From positions 129,918,920 to 129,982,919 of the forward strand of contig CM043964.1 in assembly GCA_014529385.2 (NCBI GenBank): 64,000 nucleotides of DNA, read 5' to 3'. This DNA comes from Adiantum capillus-veneris (taxonomy: Eukaryota; Streptophyta; Polypodiopsida; Polypodiales; Pteridaceae). Below the pieces are notes generated by a model. It saw only the letters and a program-made list of their open reading frames with translations. It was not told the origin of the DNA and made no database searches. The translations under genes and the position numbers were made by a program. Below, one piece after another: positions 46,875 to 58,160 of the stretch (the stretch's first letter is position 1; each line of letters opens with the position of its first letter).

Positions 46875-49800
46875 CTAGACCATAGCATACATTAGAGAAC
46901 CTACCGCTGCAGCATATGGAACTTTAGACATATAGGCTATCTCCTCTTGTGTCTTTGGACACATATCCTTCGTTAGTTTAAAATGACCAGCCAAAGGTGT
47001 AGAAACTGGTTTTGCATTTTGCATTGCAAACCTTTCTAGTACCTTCTTGATGTAATCTTCTTGAGATAGCTTTATTGTTTTCTTCGTCCTGTCCCTTGAT
47101 ATTTTCATACCAAGTATCCTCTTTGCAGCACCTAAATCTTTCATTGAAAAAGATTTGGACAGCTCCTCTTTTAGGTCTTTGATGTCCTGCATGTTAGCAC
47201 TTGCAATCAACATGTCATCAACATACAACATTAGGATGATGAATTTCCCATCTCCCAAATTCTTCGTGTAGACGCAGTGATCCGAGTTGCATCTTGTGAA
47301 TCCATGATCCAACATCCATCGATCAAACTTCAAGTACCATTGTCTTGATGCTTGCTTTAAACCATACAAGCTCTTCTTTAATCTGCAAACCATTTTCTCC
47401 TTACCTTTTACTTCATACCCCTTTGGTTGAAGCATGTAGATTTCCTCCTCTAAGTCACCGTGAGGGAATGCCGTATTTACATCCATTTGCTCGAGATTTA
47501 GATCATGAGCAGCCACAAGGCTTAAGACAAGCCTAATTGAGTTCATTTTTACAACAGGAGAAAATATTTCATTGAAGTCAATACCTTTCTTTTGAGAAAA
47601 ACCTTTTACCACAAGCCTAGACTTGTACCTTTTCTTCCCACCTTCTTCTTCCTTTATCTTGTACACCCATTTGTTTTGAAGTGCCCGCTTACCTTTAGGC
47701 AACTCAACCAACTCCCATGTTTGGTTGTGATGTAGTGAGTCCATCTCCACTTGCATGCTCTTCGTCCATTCTTCTTTGGATTCATGTTGCATAGCTTCTT
47801 CATATGATTCCGGCTCTCCAGAATCTGAGATCAAGAGATGGTTGAAGGAAGGAACAAACCTTTCTGGAGGTCTACTTGCTCTTGTAGATCTTCGGGGAAT
47901 AGGTTGAGGCTCCTCATTTGGTTGACGTTGTTGCACATTGTCACCGTTTGCAGTCCTTGAGTCTTCACCGTCCTCAAGCTCCATGTACTCATCACCTGTT
48001 TCTTTTGTTTGTTTTCTTTCCAAGTAATCTTTGTACATATTTTGTTCGTTAAAAATTACATCCCTACTCCTTAAGATTTTACCATCTTCAGGGTTCCATA
48101 GGCGATACCCAAAGTCTCCTTCTCCATAGCCAATGAAGAAACACTTTTTGGACTTTGCATCTAACTTTGATCTTAGGCTTCTATCTATGTGCATGAAAGC
48201 CTCACACTCAAACACTTTGAGAAATGCATAATTCACCGATTTACATGTCCATGCCTCTTCTGGAACTCCCCCATCCAATGCCGTTGAGGGTGATCGATTG
48301 ATTAAGTACACAGACGTACTTACAGCTTCTGCCCAAAGCTCAAGCGGTAGGCCTGCATGTAGCCGCATGCTTCGTGCTCGTTCCATGATTGTCCTGTTCA
48401 TCCTTTCCGAAATCCCATTTTGTTGAGGTGTCCTTGGGGTTGTCCTTTGCCTCTGAATGCCATTGCTAGCACAAAAGCTTTCAAAAGCTTGGCTGCAATA
48501 TTCGCCTCCATTGTCGGATCTGAGGCATTTAACCTTGGTACCTGTTTCATTCTCCACAAAGGCTTTCCACCTTTGAAATATGGAAAATACATCGGATTTA
48601 TTCTTCATGACATAAACCCATGTTTTTCTAGTCGCATCGTCTATGAATGTTACATAGTACAATGAGCCACCAAGTGATGGTGTACTTGCAGGACCCCAAA
48701 CATCAGAATGAACCAACTCAAGTTTTTTATTTTTTCTTTCATTTCCTGATTTTTGAAATTTTACCCTCTTTTGTTTACCATAAACACAATCTTCACAGAA
48801 CTCTAAGTCCACTTCTTTCAAACCTGGTAGAAGCTTCTTTGTTTGAAGGATTTGCATTCCTTTGGCACTCATATGCCCAAGTCGGTAGTGCCACACCGCA
48901 CTGTCAACTTCTGTAGTTGCTGCACAAGCTGAAGGTTGCGTGCTAACAATACACAAGTAAAGTGTACCGACTTTTTCACCCTTGGCAACCACCAAAGATC
49001 CCTTTGAGATCTTCCACCGTTTGTTTCCGAATGCAATGTTGTGACCTTCATCATCCAATTTTCCTGTAGAGATCAAATTTTTGCGAAGAGAAGGAACATG
49101 CCTAACATCTTTAAGCTTCCATTCATTTCCGTTAGCAGTTTTGACAGAAACTGTACCTTTGCCAACAATCTCACAAGCTTCATCATCTCCCAAGTATACA
49201 TACCCAAAATTACCTTTAGTGTACTCTTGGAAATGTTGCTTGTGTGGTGTCGCATGGAATGAAGCCCCGGAATCTACTATCCAGGAATTAGACACATTGT
49301 CTAATGAGAGAATTAGAGCATCTTGCTCTACTTTACCTGCCACATTGGCCTCCGATGTTGGCTTGTTGTCTTGAGACTCTGTCTCCTTCTTCTTCTTGGA
49401 CCAGCAATCCTTCTTGACGTGGCCTTTCTTGCCGCAGTTCCAACATTCAAGAACTGACTTTGTGCGTGACTTGCTCCGCCTTGAGCGATCACGACCCTTT
49501 TGGTTTTTGAACCTCTCCTTAAGCCTTCCTCTTGTTTCCACTGATAGTGCAGCACTTGATGATTCTCCTGTGCTTCTCCTTCGCATTTCCTCGCTTAGGA
49601 GAACACCCACAACATCATCAAACTTAAGAGTACTTGTGCCAGAAATAGAATTACTTACAGCCATCACAAGGCTGTCCCAACTATCTGGTAGAGATGATAG
49701 TATAAGGAGAGCTCGCACTTGGTCGTTGAAATTTATTTTCACTGATCGAAGTTGACTTATGTTTGTGTTAAAGTCATTTAGGTGTTCTGCAACTGAACCA

Positions 49801-50153
49801 TTCTCTGCCATCTTTAGATTGAACAAGCGCTTCATAAGAAATACCTTATTGGATGCTGATGGTTTCTCGTAGAAGTCGTCAAGTGACTTCATCAAGTCCT
49901 CCGTGGTCTTCATCTCCGAAACATTGAAGGCCACCGTTGACGCCAAGCTTAACCGGATTGTTCCCAGTGCCTTTCGATCAAGGACAATCCATGCTTCATT
50001 TGCCATTGTTGCGGGCTTCTTCGCAAGACCGCCTAGTGGCAAATAGAGGTCCTTCTGGTAGAGATAGTCTTCAATCTGCATCTTCCAATGTTGGTAGTTT
50101 TTGCCGTTGAACTTCTCAATCTTGAGCTTCCCTTCCTCCACCATAACTCCCAC
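46875..50153 (-). CDS. Copia Gag-Pol polyprotein, 1,092 residues up to the stop
   Basis: Domains in order: Gag with the UBN2-type start (LKIEKFNGKNYQHWKMQIED, residues 10-30); CCHC zinc knuckle CWNCGKKGHVKKDC near residue 240; aspartic protease IVDSGASFHAT near 290; pre-integrase HYRLGHMSAKGM with CEDCVYGKQ; integrase core with Asp in LVHSDVWGP, Asp in LRSDNGGEYC and Glu in NGISERMNR; reverse transcriptase with NKWVYKIKEEEGG, VDVNTAFPHGDLEEEIYM-type block (here MDVNTAFPHGD) and LMLYVDDMLIA, the catalytic YVDD. The start Met at 50,153 follows the primer-binding site by about 50 bp. The frame is open to TAG 46,875-46,877 within YAMV-TRPD; a single C-to-T change of a Gln codon would explain it. 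A copia chain of normal length and order. Confidence 0.95.
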   Translation of the reverse strand: MGVMVEEGKLKIEKFNGKNYQHWKMQIEDYLYQKDLYLPLGGLAKKPATMANEAWIVLDRKALGTIRLSLASTVAFNVSEMKTTEDLMKSLDDFYEKPSASNKVFLMKRLFNLKMAENGSVAEHLNDFNTNISQLRSVKINFNDQVRALLILSSLPDSWDSLVMAVSNSISGTSTLKFDDVVGVLLSEEMRRRSTGESSSAALSVETRGRLKERFKNQKGRDRSRRSKSRTKSVLECWNCGKKGHVKKDCWSKKKKETESQDNKPTSEANVAGKVEQDALILSLDNVSNSWIVDSGASFHATPHKQHFQEYTKGNFGYVYLGDDEACEIVGKGTVSVKTANGNEWKLKDVRHVPSLRKNLISTGKLDDEGHNIAFGNKRWKISKGSLVVAKGEKVGTLYLCIVSTQPSACAATTEVDSAVWHYRLGHMSAKGMQILQTKKLLPGLKEVDLEFCEDCVYGKQKRVKFQKSGNERKNKKLELVHSDVWGPASTPSLGGSLYYVTFIDDATRKTWVYVMKNKSDVFSIFQRWKAFVENETGTKVKCLRSDNGGEYCSQAFESFCASNGIQRQRTTPRTPQQNGISERMNRTIMERARSMRLHAGLPLELWAEAVSTSVYLINRSPSTALDGGVPEEAWTCKSVNYAFLKVFECEAFMHIDRSLRSKLDAKSKKCFFIGYGEGDFGYRLWNPEDGKILRSRDVIFNEQNMYKDYLERKQTKETGDEYMELEDGEDSRTANGDNVQQRQPNEEPQPIPRRSTRASRPPERFVPSFNHLLISDSGEPESYEEAMQHESKEEWTKSMQVEMDSLHHNQTWELVELPKGKRALQNKWVYKIKEEEGGKKRYKSRLVVKGFSQKKGIDFNEIFSPVVKMNSIRLVLSLVAAHDLNLEQMDVNTAFPHGDLEEEIYMLQPKGYEVKGKEKMVCRLKKSLYGLKQASRQWYLKFDRWMLDHGFTRCNSDHCVYTKNLGDGKFIILMLYVDDMLIASANMQDIKDLKEELSKSFSMKDLGAAKRILGMKISRDRTKKTIKLSQEDYIKKVLERFAMQNAKPVSTPLAGHFKLTKDMCPKTQEEIAYMSKVPYAAAVGSLMYAMV

Positions 50154-50203
50154 TCAATTCAAGGAAATCTTTCCTTGAGATAATTTAGCTACGAGCAAAC
50201 CTT

Positions 50204-50215
50204 GCTCTGATACCA
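50204..50215 (-). other. Primer-binding site, initiator Met tRNA
   Basis: The minus strand reads TGGTATCAGAGC two bases inside the 5' LTR. It is complementary to the 3' end of plant initiator methionine tRNA, the usual copia primer. Confidence 0.95.
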
Positions 50216-50217
50216 GT

Positions 50218-51033
50218 TGTTAGGAAATAAGACGTAGCTAAATAGATAATTGAGTAGATTACTTAATGTAGAGAGACAGATTTACATACACGAGATTATA
50301 GAGTAGAGAGAGAGAGAGAGAGAGAGAGAGTACACACGATATACGTGGTTCACCCAATGTGGGCTACGTCCACGGGAAAGCAGCCACTCAATGGCTTTAG
50401 TACTTCAAAACAAGAAGTAATTTACAAAGGGATTATACCCTTAATGGAGCTCCCGCCTTGCTTCACTCTCACCACCTCACACTCACCTTGTTGCATCAAC
50501 TTCACACTATGAAATGTGTGTAGAAATGGCCTCCTTTTATAGGCCAAAAGGGCTGCCCTCTCTTATGAGAGACAGCCATGTGTAGCCGCCCTTGTGCGAA
50601 TAAGTCCAAATCGGACCCTCCAATCCGCCCATGTGTGGCCGCCCTTGAGAAGACAAGTCCGCTTTTGAATTCGGCCACCGGCCACTGGCCATTGACTTCC
50701 GACCACCGGCCATTGGCCATTGACTTCCGACCACCGGCCATCGGCCATTGACTACCGGCCATCGGCCAACCGACCGGTTGTTTTCCGACCACTTTTCGGC
50801 CGCCGTCTGGCCATAATATTCCGGCAAAAAAGAATATTCTGGCAAAAAAAAGTCTCGGGGGCCTCCGCCCGCGAGGCCTTTAAAGTTGCCCCTGATTCTT
50901 GTCCGTGAAAATTTTGGTTTTCGGTGAGTGATTTTCCTTCACGCACGATGGCTTCTCCTCATAACGGGGGCCTTACAAATGTGCGCTTTTACCACAGAAA
51001 ATTACAAGGGTAAATCAGGCTCCATACTTAACA
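50218..51033 (-). repeat. 5' LTR of the copia element
   Basis: Same ends as the other LTR. The GA run (about 50,304-50,329) is 12 bp longer and the GC-rich minisatellite is one unit shorter. On the minus strand this LTR drives the element; its TATA-like box is near 50,540-50,550. Confidence 0.95.
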
Positions 51034-51400
51034 ACTGGAATGGGGCAAATTAACCAAACACTTCTAGAACTCAATCTATCACTGGTCCCCTTGGCTTTCT
51101 AAAGATGTTGCTATAATCTTGAACCCTTATTGGAGAGAAATTGCAAGAAGGATCAACATATAAAGGTCTCCAGTGGTTGAGCCACTTTTGGGATAGAAAT
51201 AGCAAGTGCTAGAAATTTTGACTAGGTGGCAGCCCAGTTTGAACTCAAAGACATTCTGCTTGTTAACAGAGTAGTGGAAGACCTGGTCAATATTATGATG
51301 CCAATCTGTGAATTTACTTTTGAGTGCAAATCTTGGAAATGGACTTTCAGTAGCCATTTGTCATACCAAGGGCAATCACCATGCCTTCACCTGACCCCCA
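51034..51400 (+). pseudogene. LINE tail after the copia insertion
   Basis: Starts with the ACTGG duplication and continues ATGGGGCAAATTAACC... in the direction of the LINE. Short fragments such as QTLLELN and WKTWSIL are readable but no domain is recognisable. The end of the LINE is not visible. Confidence 0.45.
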
Positions 51401-52699
51401 GCTAGAAAAGTTTATAAGAGACCCTTTGTCTCCTCTTTTTGGCTTCCAAGCTAAGATTCCCCAAGATGACCATGGAGGGGTGCCGGACATGAAGATGGCC
51501 CTCAACCTCAACTACCTTACGTACTCCCTCGGCTTCCATTTGGCACTCCTTCCTTTCTCTTCCATCTATGGTCAAGTTCTATCCTTGCCCTGTTAGCCTC
51601 TCATCCGCCCTAACCACTTGACCTATGTAATGGAAAATGGCCTATGAACTTTGAGAGTAGCGGAATTAGGAAATTAGATAAAGCACTTTTGTGACATTAC
51701 TTTGTGAGCATAGTGGGTGATAAGTACTTAATTGATGGTAGCAACCTAAACATGGTATTTAGTTAACTTGGCATGAACAATACTTTTGCAAGAGAGAGAG
51801 AGTTTAGAGAACATGACAATAGTTGAGGACCAGGTTCATACGGAGCCGGTACCCCCTCCAATAGGCGTTTTTATAATGGTTTCTCCCATCTAGAGAGACT
51901 TGGTATAATACAATCTTTGTGTTCCTTGTGACCTAGGTGATGCAATGAAGATGGAAAGCTTCATGCATCACAAACATAACATAAACTTTGTATAAAGCAT
52001 TAACTATCCCAAGCCTCAGTCCCAAGGCCTCAAACACCTTTAAGGGTGGAGAGAGCTAGCGGGAAATGAGGGTAGGGAAGAGGAAGAAGAAACATTCCAT
52101 AGGAGAAAGAAATAGTTCCTCACTTATCATCACTCTTCTTGCTAGCATACATAATAGCATAGTAATGAAGATGGAGAAGATGGCAAGCTTAAGCATTGAA
52201 GCATGGCTCTTGGTTGGATTTTCATTCCATAGCCAAGAGTGTTGGTGTAGGCTCTCACTTATCACGAGCTTGGAAAAGGAGGTGGAGTTCCTCAACTTTC
52301 ACCAAGTGAGAATGATCCACAAAATGAGTGTGTGTGTGTGTGTGTGGTGTATATCCCCCCAACACCCCGCTTGCTTTCTTGTGGTGAGTTGTAGCTTTTC
52401 CACATGCTTCAATCTCATTGGACCCCTCTCCCCCTAGCCAATCACATGCAGCATGCATTCAAGTACATGGGTAGTCTTTGGACAAGTATCCTCCTTACCC
52501 CTTAGAGAGAGAGAGATTGAAAATATATAGATATTTGTTGGATGGAACAAGAAGTTCATTGGAACCCTCTTTAGCCCAACCAATAGCATTCAAGCACACC
52601 ATGTGGCTATGCATAGGAAGAGTCTAACATGTGTCCCATGTGCCCCTTCGGTGCCCTTTGGGTGAGTGGGAGGTTAAGTCAAATATTCCCCTAAATTTG

Positions 52700-52890
52700 A
52701 AACTTTCATGCATGGGAAGCTTCTCAAGCACCTTCCTCATTAAGTTTGTAGGGTCTCTTTTTGACTCAAGCACATTACCCCCCATGCATAGGAAAGTTCT
52801 CAAGCACCTTCCTCCTTAAGTTTGTAGGGTCTCTTTTTGACTCAAGCACCTTACCCCCCATGCATAGGAAGCTTCTCAATCACCTTCCTC
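52700..52890 (+). repeat. ~77-bp tandem repeat, 2.5 copies
   Basis: catgcataggaagcttctca, then ccttcctcattaagtttgta, then gggtctctttttgactcaag repeats at about 52,706, 52,784 and 52,861; the last copy is partial. Confidence 0.9.
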
Positions 52891-53039
52891 ATCAAGCACG
52901 ACAAGCACCTCAAGCTTAGGTTGGGTTCCCACCTCAAGTTCAGACGTAGCTTGCCTAAGGTCAAAGGACTTTTAACACTAACCATTGGAGGTCTTTAATG
53001 AAGCTAACCCTAAGGTCTTTTAAGCTCCATTAGATGCAC

Positions 53040-53245
53040 GTTGCTCTTTGATAGACTACCTCCTTTTGGACCCATATTGAGATGCAACCATCTCTCCTTT
53101 TGGTCCCCTGCTTAGATAAGTCTAGAAGCACTTTTTTCACATTGCTCTTTGGTAGACCATCTCCTTTTGGACCCGTATTGAGATGCAACCATCTCTCCTT
53201 TTGGTCCCCTGGTGAGATAGGTCTAGAAGCACATGTCTCTACTCT
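53040..53245 (+). repeat. ~101-bp tandem repeat, 2 copies
   Basis: gttgctctttgatagactac, ccttttggacccatattgag, and ggtcccctgcttagataagt recur about 101 bp later with few changes. Confidence 0.9.
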
Positions 53246-53856
53246 AACTCTTGTTCCTGTTTATTCTCCCATATCAAATGATCAAATTAATATGAGAAAA
53301 TCATTTGGGTAAGCTAGATATTATATTTTATGACAACCTACCCATTGATAAGAGAGAGTGAGACCCGTCGAAGGCGGGCTGTGCAAGCTTATGTAGTCTC
53401 AAATTACTACGCGTGTCATTTTACATTTTTTTAAAAGTTTGAGTCTCCTAGTTATAACATCCAGATAAAATGGTGAGGCTGTAGACATACATGCTCTAAT
53501 GCACTTGGGCAAGATCGTGCAGGTAGCGTGACATTGGGAGTAGGCAATGATGTGTGTAATTCTGCCTTGTGATTGATCTCACTTATCTTTGAGACTTGTA
53601 ATTTGTGTGTGTGCAGAAAACTAGATTCAGTGCAACATGATGGTATTGCAATGCCCTTCGTGAGGTTTGCGGTCGGATCTCACTCCCCCCTGTTGTCTGC
53701 TTAAGTCAGTGCAAGGGCGATGACTACCTATTGTAGTAAAGCCACCAGTCCCGATCCATCTTGGGTGTGTTTTGATAACTTAAACCTTTAGCCTTGCTCA
53801 AGGATACTCCCACCCCCCCCCCCCCCCCCAAAGGACTTTGAAAACATTTAGGTGCT

Positions 53857-55050
53857 TTGGCTAGAGACGGATCACATCGACTCTGTTTTTGGTGGTATGG
53901 ACATGGTCAACATGCACAAGCCAACATACGTAGAGGCCATGGTGGGGGCCAGCTAGGAGGTGAAGGACCCCTCTCTAGGCATGGCAAAGAAAGGCTCAGA
54001 AGTAGTATTAGCCCAACCAACCAAGGGCGGCCCGAGCGGCATATCAAGGTTGAACAAGGAGGAACTAAAGGGACACAAGGCACATAACCAGTTGGGTGGG
54101 ACTATTAACATGCTATGTTTGAAAAAAAGAACATTGTAGGAGGCTATGGCCCCCAAATGCTTCCAAGGGAGACATGGCCTATCAAGATCTTAAAAAATCA
54201 CTCCCGCAAAGAGTGGAACTAGAGGATTCTCTCACCATTTCCGTTCCTCCTCTGCTAATCAAAATACAAAGACTATGTTGGTCTTCAGCTTCATGGGTAG
54301 GATGCTTGCCAAAGCCAAACTTATCAATTGGCTACATAGCTCCAATGTCCCCTATCAGATTGGATCTATTACAACGCTCAATACCTAGAAAAATGCTTCT
54401 TTTTAGTGCAAGTCGGTGATGAGATGGCAGTGGCCAAAGTTTTGGCCAAAAGCCCAATGTTTCTCAATCGGGTGTCGGTTTGCGTGTGTGCCCCTTGGGA
54501 TCCCTCATTTGAATCCCCTAATGCTTTCTGGGATATGTGTCCATATGTGGCTGAAATTTGTCAACCTCCCATCGTGGTTAAGGAGCAACTTGAAATACTT
54601 GGCAGCAACCCTCGGTACCCCGTTGTTTGTTCCTTCAAGCAGGGTAGCAGGTACCAGTGCCAATAAGGTGTGTATTTGGTGGGATCTAAGAAAACCCCAA
54701 CCCAAGAATTTTGTAGTAAATGTGGCGGGGACAGTCTTAAGGTCATTCCATGGAACTTTGGCACCTTCTTTGATGCTTGTTTTAAGTGTAACAAATTTGG
54801 CCACTTTGCTAGGTCATGTCTTGTTGCACTAGCCACAGCCTTAGGTCCGGTAGTTGGTGAAAAAGTGATGCCTACAATGCTCCAGATGGATATTGAAAAG
54901 GCAAGTATCAATGGAAAGGAACAAAAAGATGTGATGTATAATTCAATCAAGGAAACCCTAGAGAATTTGGAGAAGCCCGCCAAAGCCAATCGTAGCAATG
55001 GAAAGGCCACCCCAAGTTATGACTTTACGTCCACCGCCTAGAAAAATGAC
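53857..55050 (+). pseudogene. LINE ORF1 remnant with CCHC zinc knuckle
   Basis: Plant LINE ORF1 proteins bind the element RNA. Frame 1 gives a PWDPSFESPNAFWDMCP block (about 54,500). After a shift, frame 2 gives LKFVNLPSWL, TLGTPLFVPSSRVAGT and VCIWWDLRKPQPKNF (54,545-54,740), typical of the DUF4283 region. A second shift gives ACFKCNKFGHFARSC (54,772-54,816), a C-x2-C-x4-H-x4-C knuckle. Upstream frames from 53,857 may be the N-terminus. The fragment runs toward the ORF1/ORF2 junction at 57.85 kb and is probably a second, related LINE. Confidence 0.7.
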
Positions 55051-56258
55051 CTCCCCAGTGGTTCATAATCTTAATTATTTCCACCCACATTTGGTAAAAA
55101 AGACAAAAGGTTGCAAAAAATATCCAATATATCATGCAAGCGGTTCAAATCTCAAGCATAGGCGGCTAGGTGAACAAAATAATTCCTGCCATATATTCCC
55201 AAAACCCCCTTTATTTATGATAATAGTGAGGCGGTCCGGGGCGGCGGGCAACAAGAGAGGCGACCTCTAAACACCCCTCAAGGCTCCCGTGTTGCTCAAT
55301 TGGGGCTGGGGCAACCACAAGCACAACACAACAACAAACCCACAGCCAAACCCAAACAAGATAGGGGCACCACCTAGTTATGGTATGCGAACTAGGACGC
55401 AAGAGAGATTTTGTCACAACCAAGAAGATGCACCACACAACACACACAAGCAACCTCACACCAAGACACACATAAAATGGACCAGAGAGAGCTAGAGAAA
55501 AGGGAAGAGAGAGAGGAAAGGATCTTGCGTAATACCTTATTTGTGACTTGCAAATGGAGATGGTTCGTTATGATGCTATCATAGAACTTGTACAAAACTC
55601 ACTCGATGCTTAGTGATTGCTAAACATTGCCAAAACACACACACACACACTGTCTTAGGGTGTGGGAGACCTCTCACCACAATACCCTCTTACAATGGAC
55701 ACAAGATTGGCAATGAAAAACACACTAAAACACTTTCTAAAAACAAGATCAACATATAGAAACTCAAAATACACAAGTCACCTTGAATTCACCAAACCGT
55801 ATTGCACAAATGGAAGGACAAATATTTGAACGTCGAATCACGCCTTTGATGCACCAAACCTCAATTTATTGATGAGATGAAGGATCATATACAATAGTGG
55901 TTTTGAAATTTCTGGAACTCACGCTCTCTCACTTCCAATGTGTAGCTTAAAAGCTTCTCTCACACCAAGAGTGAAGCTCACAAGTGGTTGCTACACCTAA
56001 GTCTCTCCTCATGCATAGAGTGTTGGGGTGCTATGTGAGATATTGGAGGTTGTTTTACAAGAAGGAGAGGGGCCTATTTATAGGTTGGAGACCCCTCATA
56101 AAGATTATTGGAAATCCTAATTTACAAGCTCACAAATCAGGATTATGATTTTTTTGAATATCAAAACATTGTGGGCCTTGTTTGTCTGCTTGAGTCATGG
56201 GCGTGGGCTCAAAAGAGAGCATTATTGATGGTAGATAAGGTGAAAGTAAGTAAGGAGA

Positions 56259-56291
<33 letters not shown>

Positions 56292-57849
56292 TTACTATAC
56301 ACATGTCTTAAGATGAGGTGTTTTTTATGGTTAGGTCAATGGCTATTTTGTGTTAGTATGTTAGTGGTTAGTGTTAGTAATCACTAGAAAGTTATATTTA
56401 CAATGGGTAGAATGGGGTGGATGGTTGAAGTAAGATGGTTGAATGAAGTGAGGAAATCCTTGTGATGGTGAAGCTTGAAGAAGGATTTACTTGTGTGGGT
56501 TCTCAAAATGACTATCGATCTTCTTCTTTGTCTTCTTTACGCCACCGCCGCCAAGGTTGATTATCGCGATGAAAATGATAATTTTGTTGATGAGATCTCT
56601 TGATTTGCAGAGTTTAATCATGGTTTACATGCTGATTTCATGTATATAGAGAAGGGGTAAGATGGAATTTTACTTTGGAGATAATAGAGAGAGGGATAGA
56701 GATGGTGTATGTACATGTGGAGCTCATATGAGAGCTATGGGAGTAAGAGGAGAGGTTAATGGTGAAGAAGGTGAGGGAAACCATTGAAGGTGCAGGTTTG
56801 AGTGAGCGATTGAGAGGAATGTGTGTGTGTGTGTAGAAGTGTGGAAAGAGGTGAGAGAAGACTATGGGCTACTTGTGAGAAAAGTGGCTAGACTGGGGTC
56901 CACTCAAAAAATCCTAGCTCACCGGTGGTTGCTCCAAAAATCACCAAAATTTTTGAGGTGATTATTCAGCTCTTGGTCCACATTTTCTCTATTGACCACC
57001 GCTTTAAATTCGGAGTGGAGATGGATATTAAAAATCCCACCAAAAGACCTATTTTTTCTTCACAAAAAGAATTCAGTGGCCCCCCTTTTGTTGAATTTGC
57101 ATATGGCTCCAAAGGGGAGCCCCTCCTTGCATGAGAGCATGACATAATTGATTCCTAGGGGTTTGACAAATGTGCATGCTTGTGGATTATGCACAAATAT
57201 AATACATGGATATGATGAAAAAAGATAGGCTAGTATATATAAACAATTTATGGAATGTAGAATAGTGTGGGCTATAAATATATAAAAAATAAATATATGA
57301 AAATATAGGGAATCAAATGAGGAGGGCCCTCATTTGTTTTATTGATGTATATTTATTTACAAGAGGTAAGAAATAATACCTGTAAGAAATAGGAATTTAG
57401 TGAAAGGAAATGACTGATGGTGGAAAGTATTTTTGAGGTTTTTTCTTAAGAGTGGATGCACACCAAAAATAAGAGAATCTCATGTGAAGATATTTTTATA
57501 AGGAATAAAGAGCATGCAAAATGGTAAGAAAATTGTGGTAATGGTGAGTCAATGTACATAGCATACATAGGCAAATAACACACACCTAGGTAGAAATATT
57601 TAAATAAATACCAAAATAATGATGAAAAATCCTTATATTTAGTCCCTATATACAATGAAATATTTACACACAAATGGGCCATATTATATCTTATTTTTTT
57701 ATTTTTTTGGCTCAACTAGCCCAATGACTAGCTAACTGAGGGTTTTAAGAAGATAGGGGAAAAGCCCCCTAACTCACGCACACCTATGTATAATGAAAGG
57801 TAAGAACAACCACAATGTTTAGGTGATTTTGGTAGGGTGAGGTAACTCA
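55051..57849. other. Probable insertion within the second LINE, unclassified
   Basis: LINE-like coding sequence fades after about 55,480 and resumes at 57,850. Between them are long non-coding stretches, (AC)n at 55,627-55,650, (GA)n at 56,250-56,291 and a TATA-like ctatttatagg at 56,078-56,088 in a context that resembles an LTR promoter. No terminal repeats or primer-binding site could be found, so the insertion is not named. Confidence 0.35.
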
Positions 57850-58160
57850 CTATGGCAATTACGGAGAGCCGAAAAACGGCTATCAATAGCTTTGAGGTTC
57901 TTTGGGATACCAACCCAAAAAACCTCATGGTAACTGAGGGGAAGGGGGAAGGACCAATGGAGGAGGATCAAAGGAACGAGAGCATAGAGGAAGAGTTTCT
58001 TGAGGTGGAGGATTACAAACCCCTTTCTCAATAATGGAAGATTTTTTTCTACATTTATGGAACGTGAAGGGGCTCAAAACATTAGGGGATGTTTGAGGTC
58101 TCTTCTTTGCCTTAGAACGTGTAGAGAGAGGGTGCTCTAGGCCAATGAACCTTTATTTTT
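57850..58160 (+). pseudogene. LINE ORF1 end and ORF2 start
   Basis: A 60-residue frame (ITESRKTAINSFEVLWDTNP, then an acidic tail with EEFLEVEDYKPLSQ) ends at 58,034. Its NSFEVL block is typical of the end of plant LINE ORF1. Overlapping it, ATGGAAGATTTTTTTC opens a frame with LHLWNVKGLKTLGDV, the first block of the endonuclease, matching SWNVKGL of the LINE at 34.65 kb. The similarity stops near 58,160, so ORF2 is missing. Confidence 0.6.

Larger units (their letters stand above)
45376..51033 (-). mobile_element. Ty1/copia LTR retrotransposon, 5,658 bp, nearly intact
   Basis: Complete structure: two LTRs (827 and 816 bp, both TGTTA...TAACA), ACTGG duplications, primer-binding site, one long polyprotein frame and a polypurine tract. 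The element lies on the minus strand, so its 5' LTR is the one at 50,218-51,033. The LTRs differ by roughly a dozen substitutions, a 22-bp duplication and (GA)n length, which indicates a fairly young insertion. It sits inside the old LINE. Confidence 0.97.
34450..51400 (+). mobile_element. Degenerate LINE, split by CACTA and copia insertions
   Basis: Three collinear pieces (34,450-36,153; 44,089-45,375; 51,034 to about 51,400) carry successive parts of one plant LINE ORF2: endonuclease, N-terminal reverse transcriptase, then the catalytic palm and C-terminal region. Target-site duplications of both inserts join the pieces. Many stops and frameshifts show it is old. Outer ends are approximate; no poly(A) tail was identified. 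Confidence 0.8.
51401..53856. other. Anonymous sequence with short tandem repeats, no gene
   Basis: No open frame shows a recognisable domain. A (GT)n run lies at 52,327-52,346, and two local tandem duplications (listed separately) and a poly-C tract at 53,815-53,830 are present. The frame at 51,381-51,596 (SPDPQLEKFIRDPLSPLFGF) was considered and not recognised. Confidence 0.5.

Noticed and set aside
50204-50215. Possible tRNA gene
   Set aside because: Only the 12-base primer-binding site is present. No cloverleaf could be built here, and I saw no convincing tRNA or rRNA gene elsewhere in the window.
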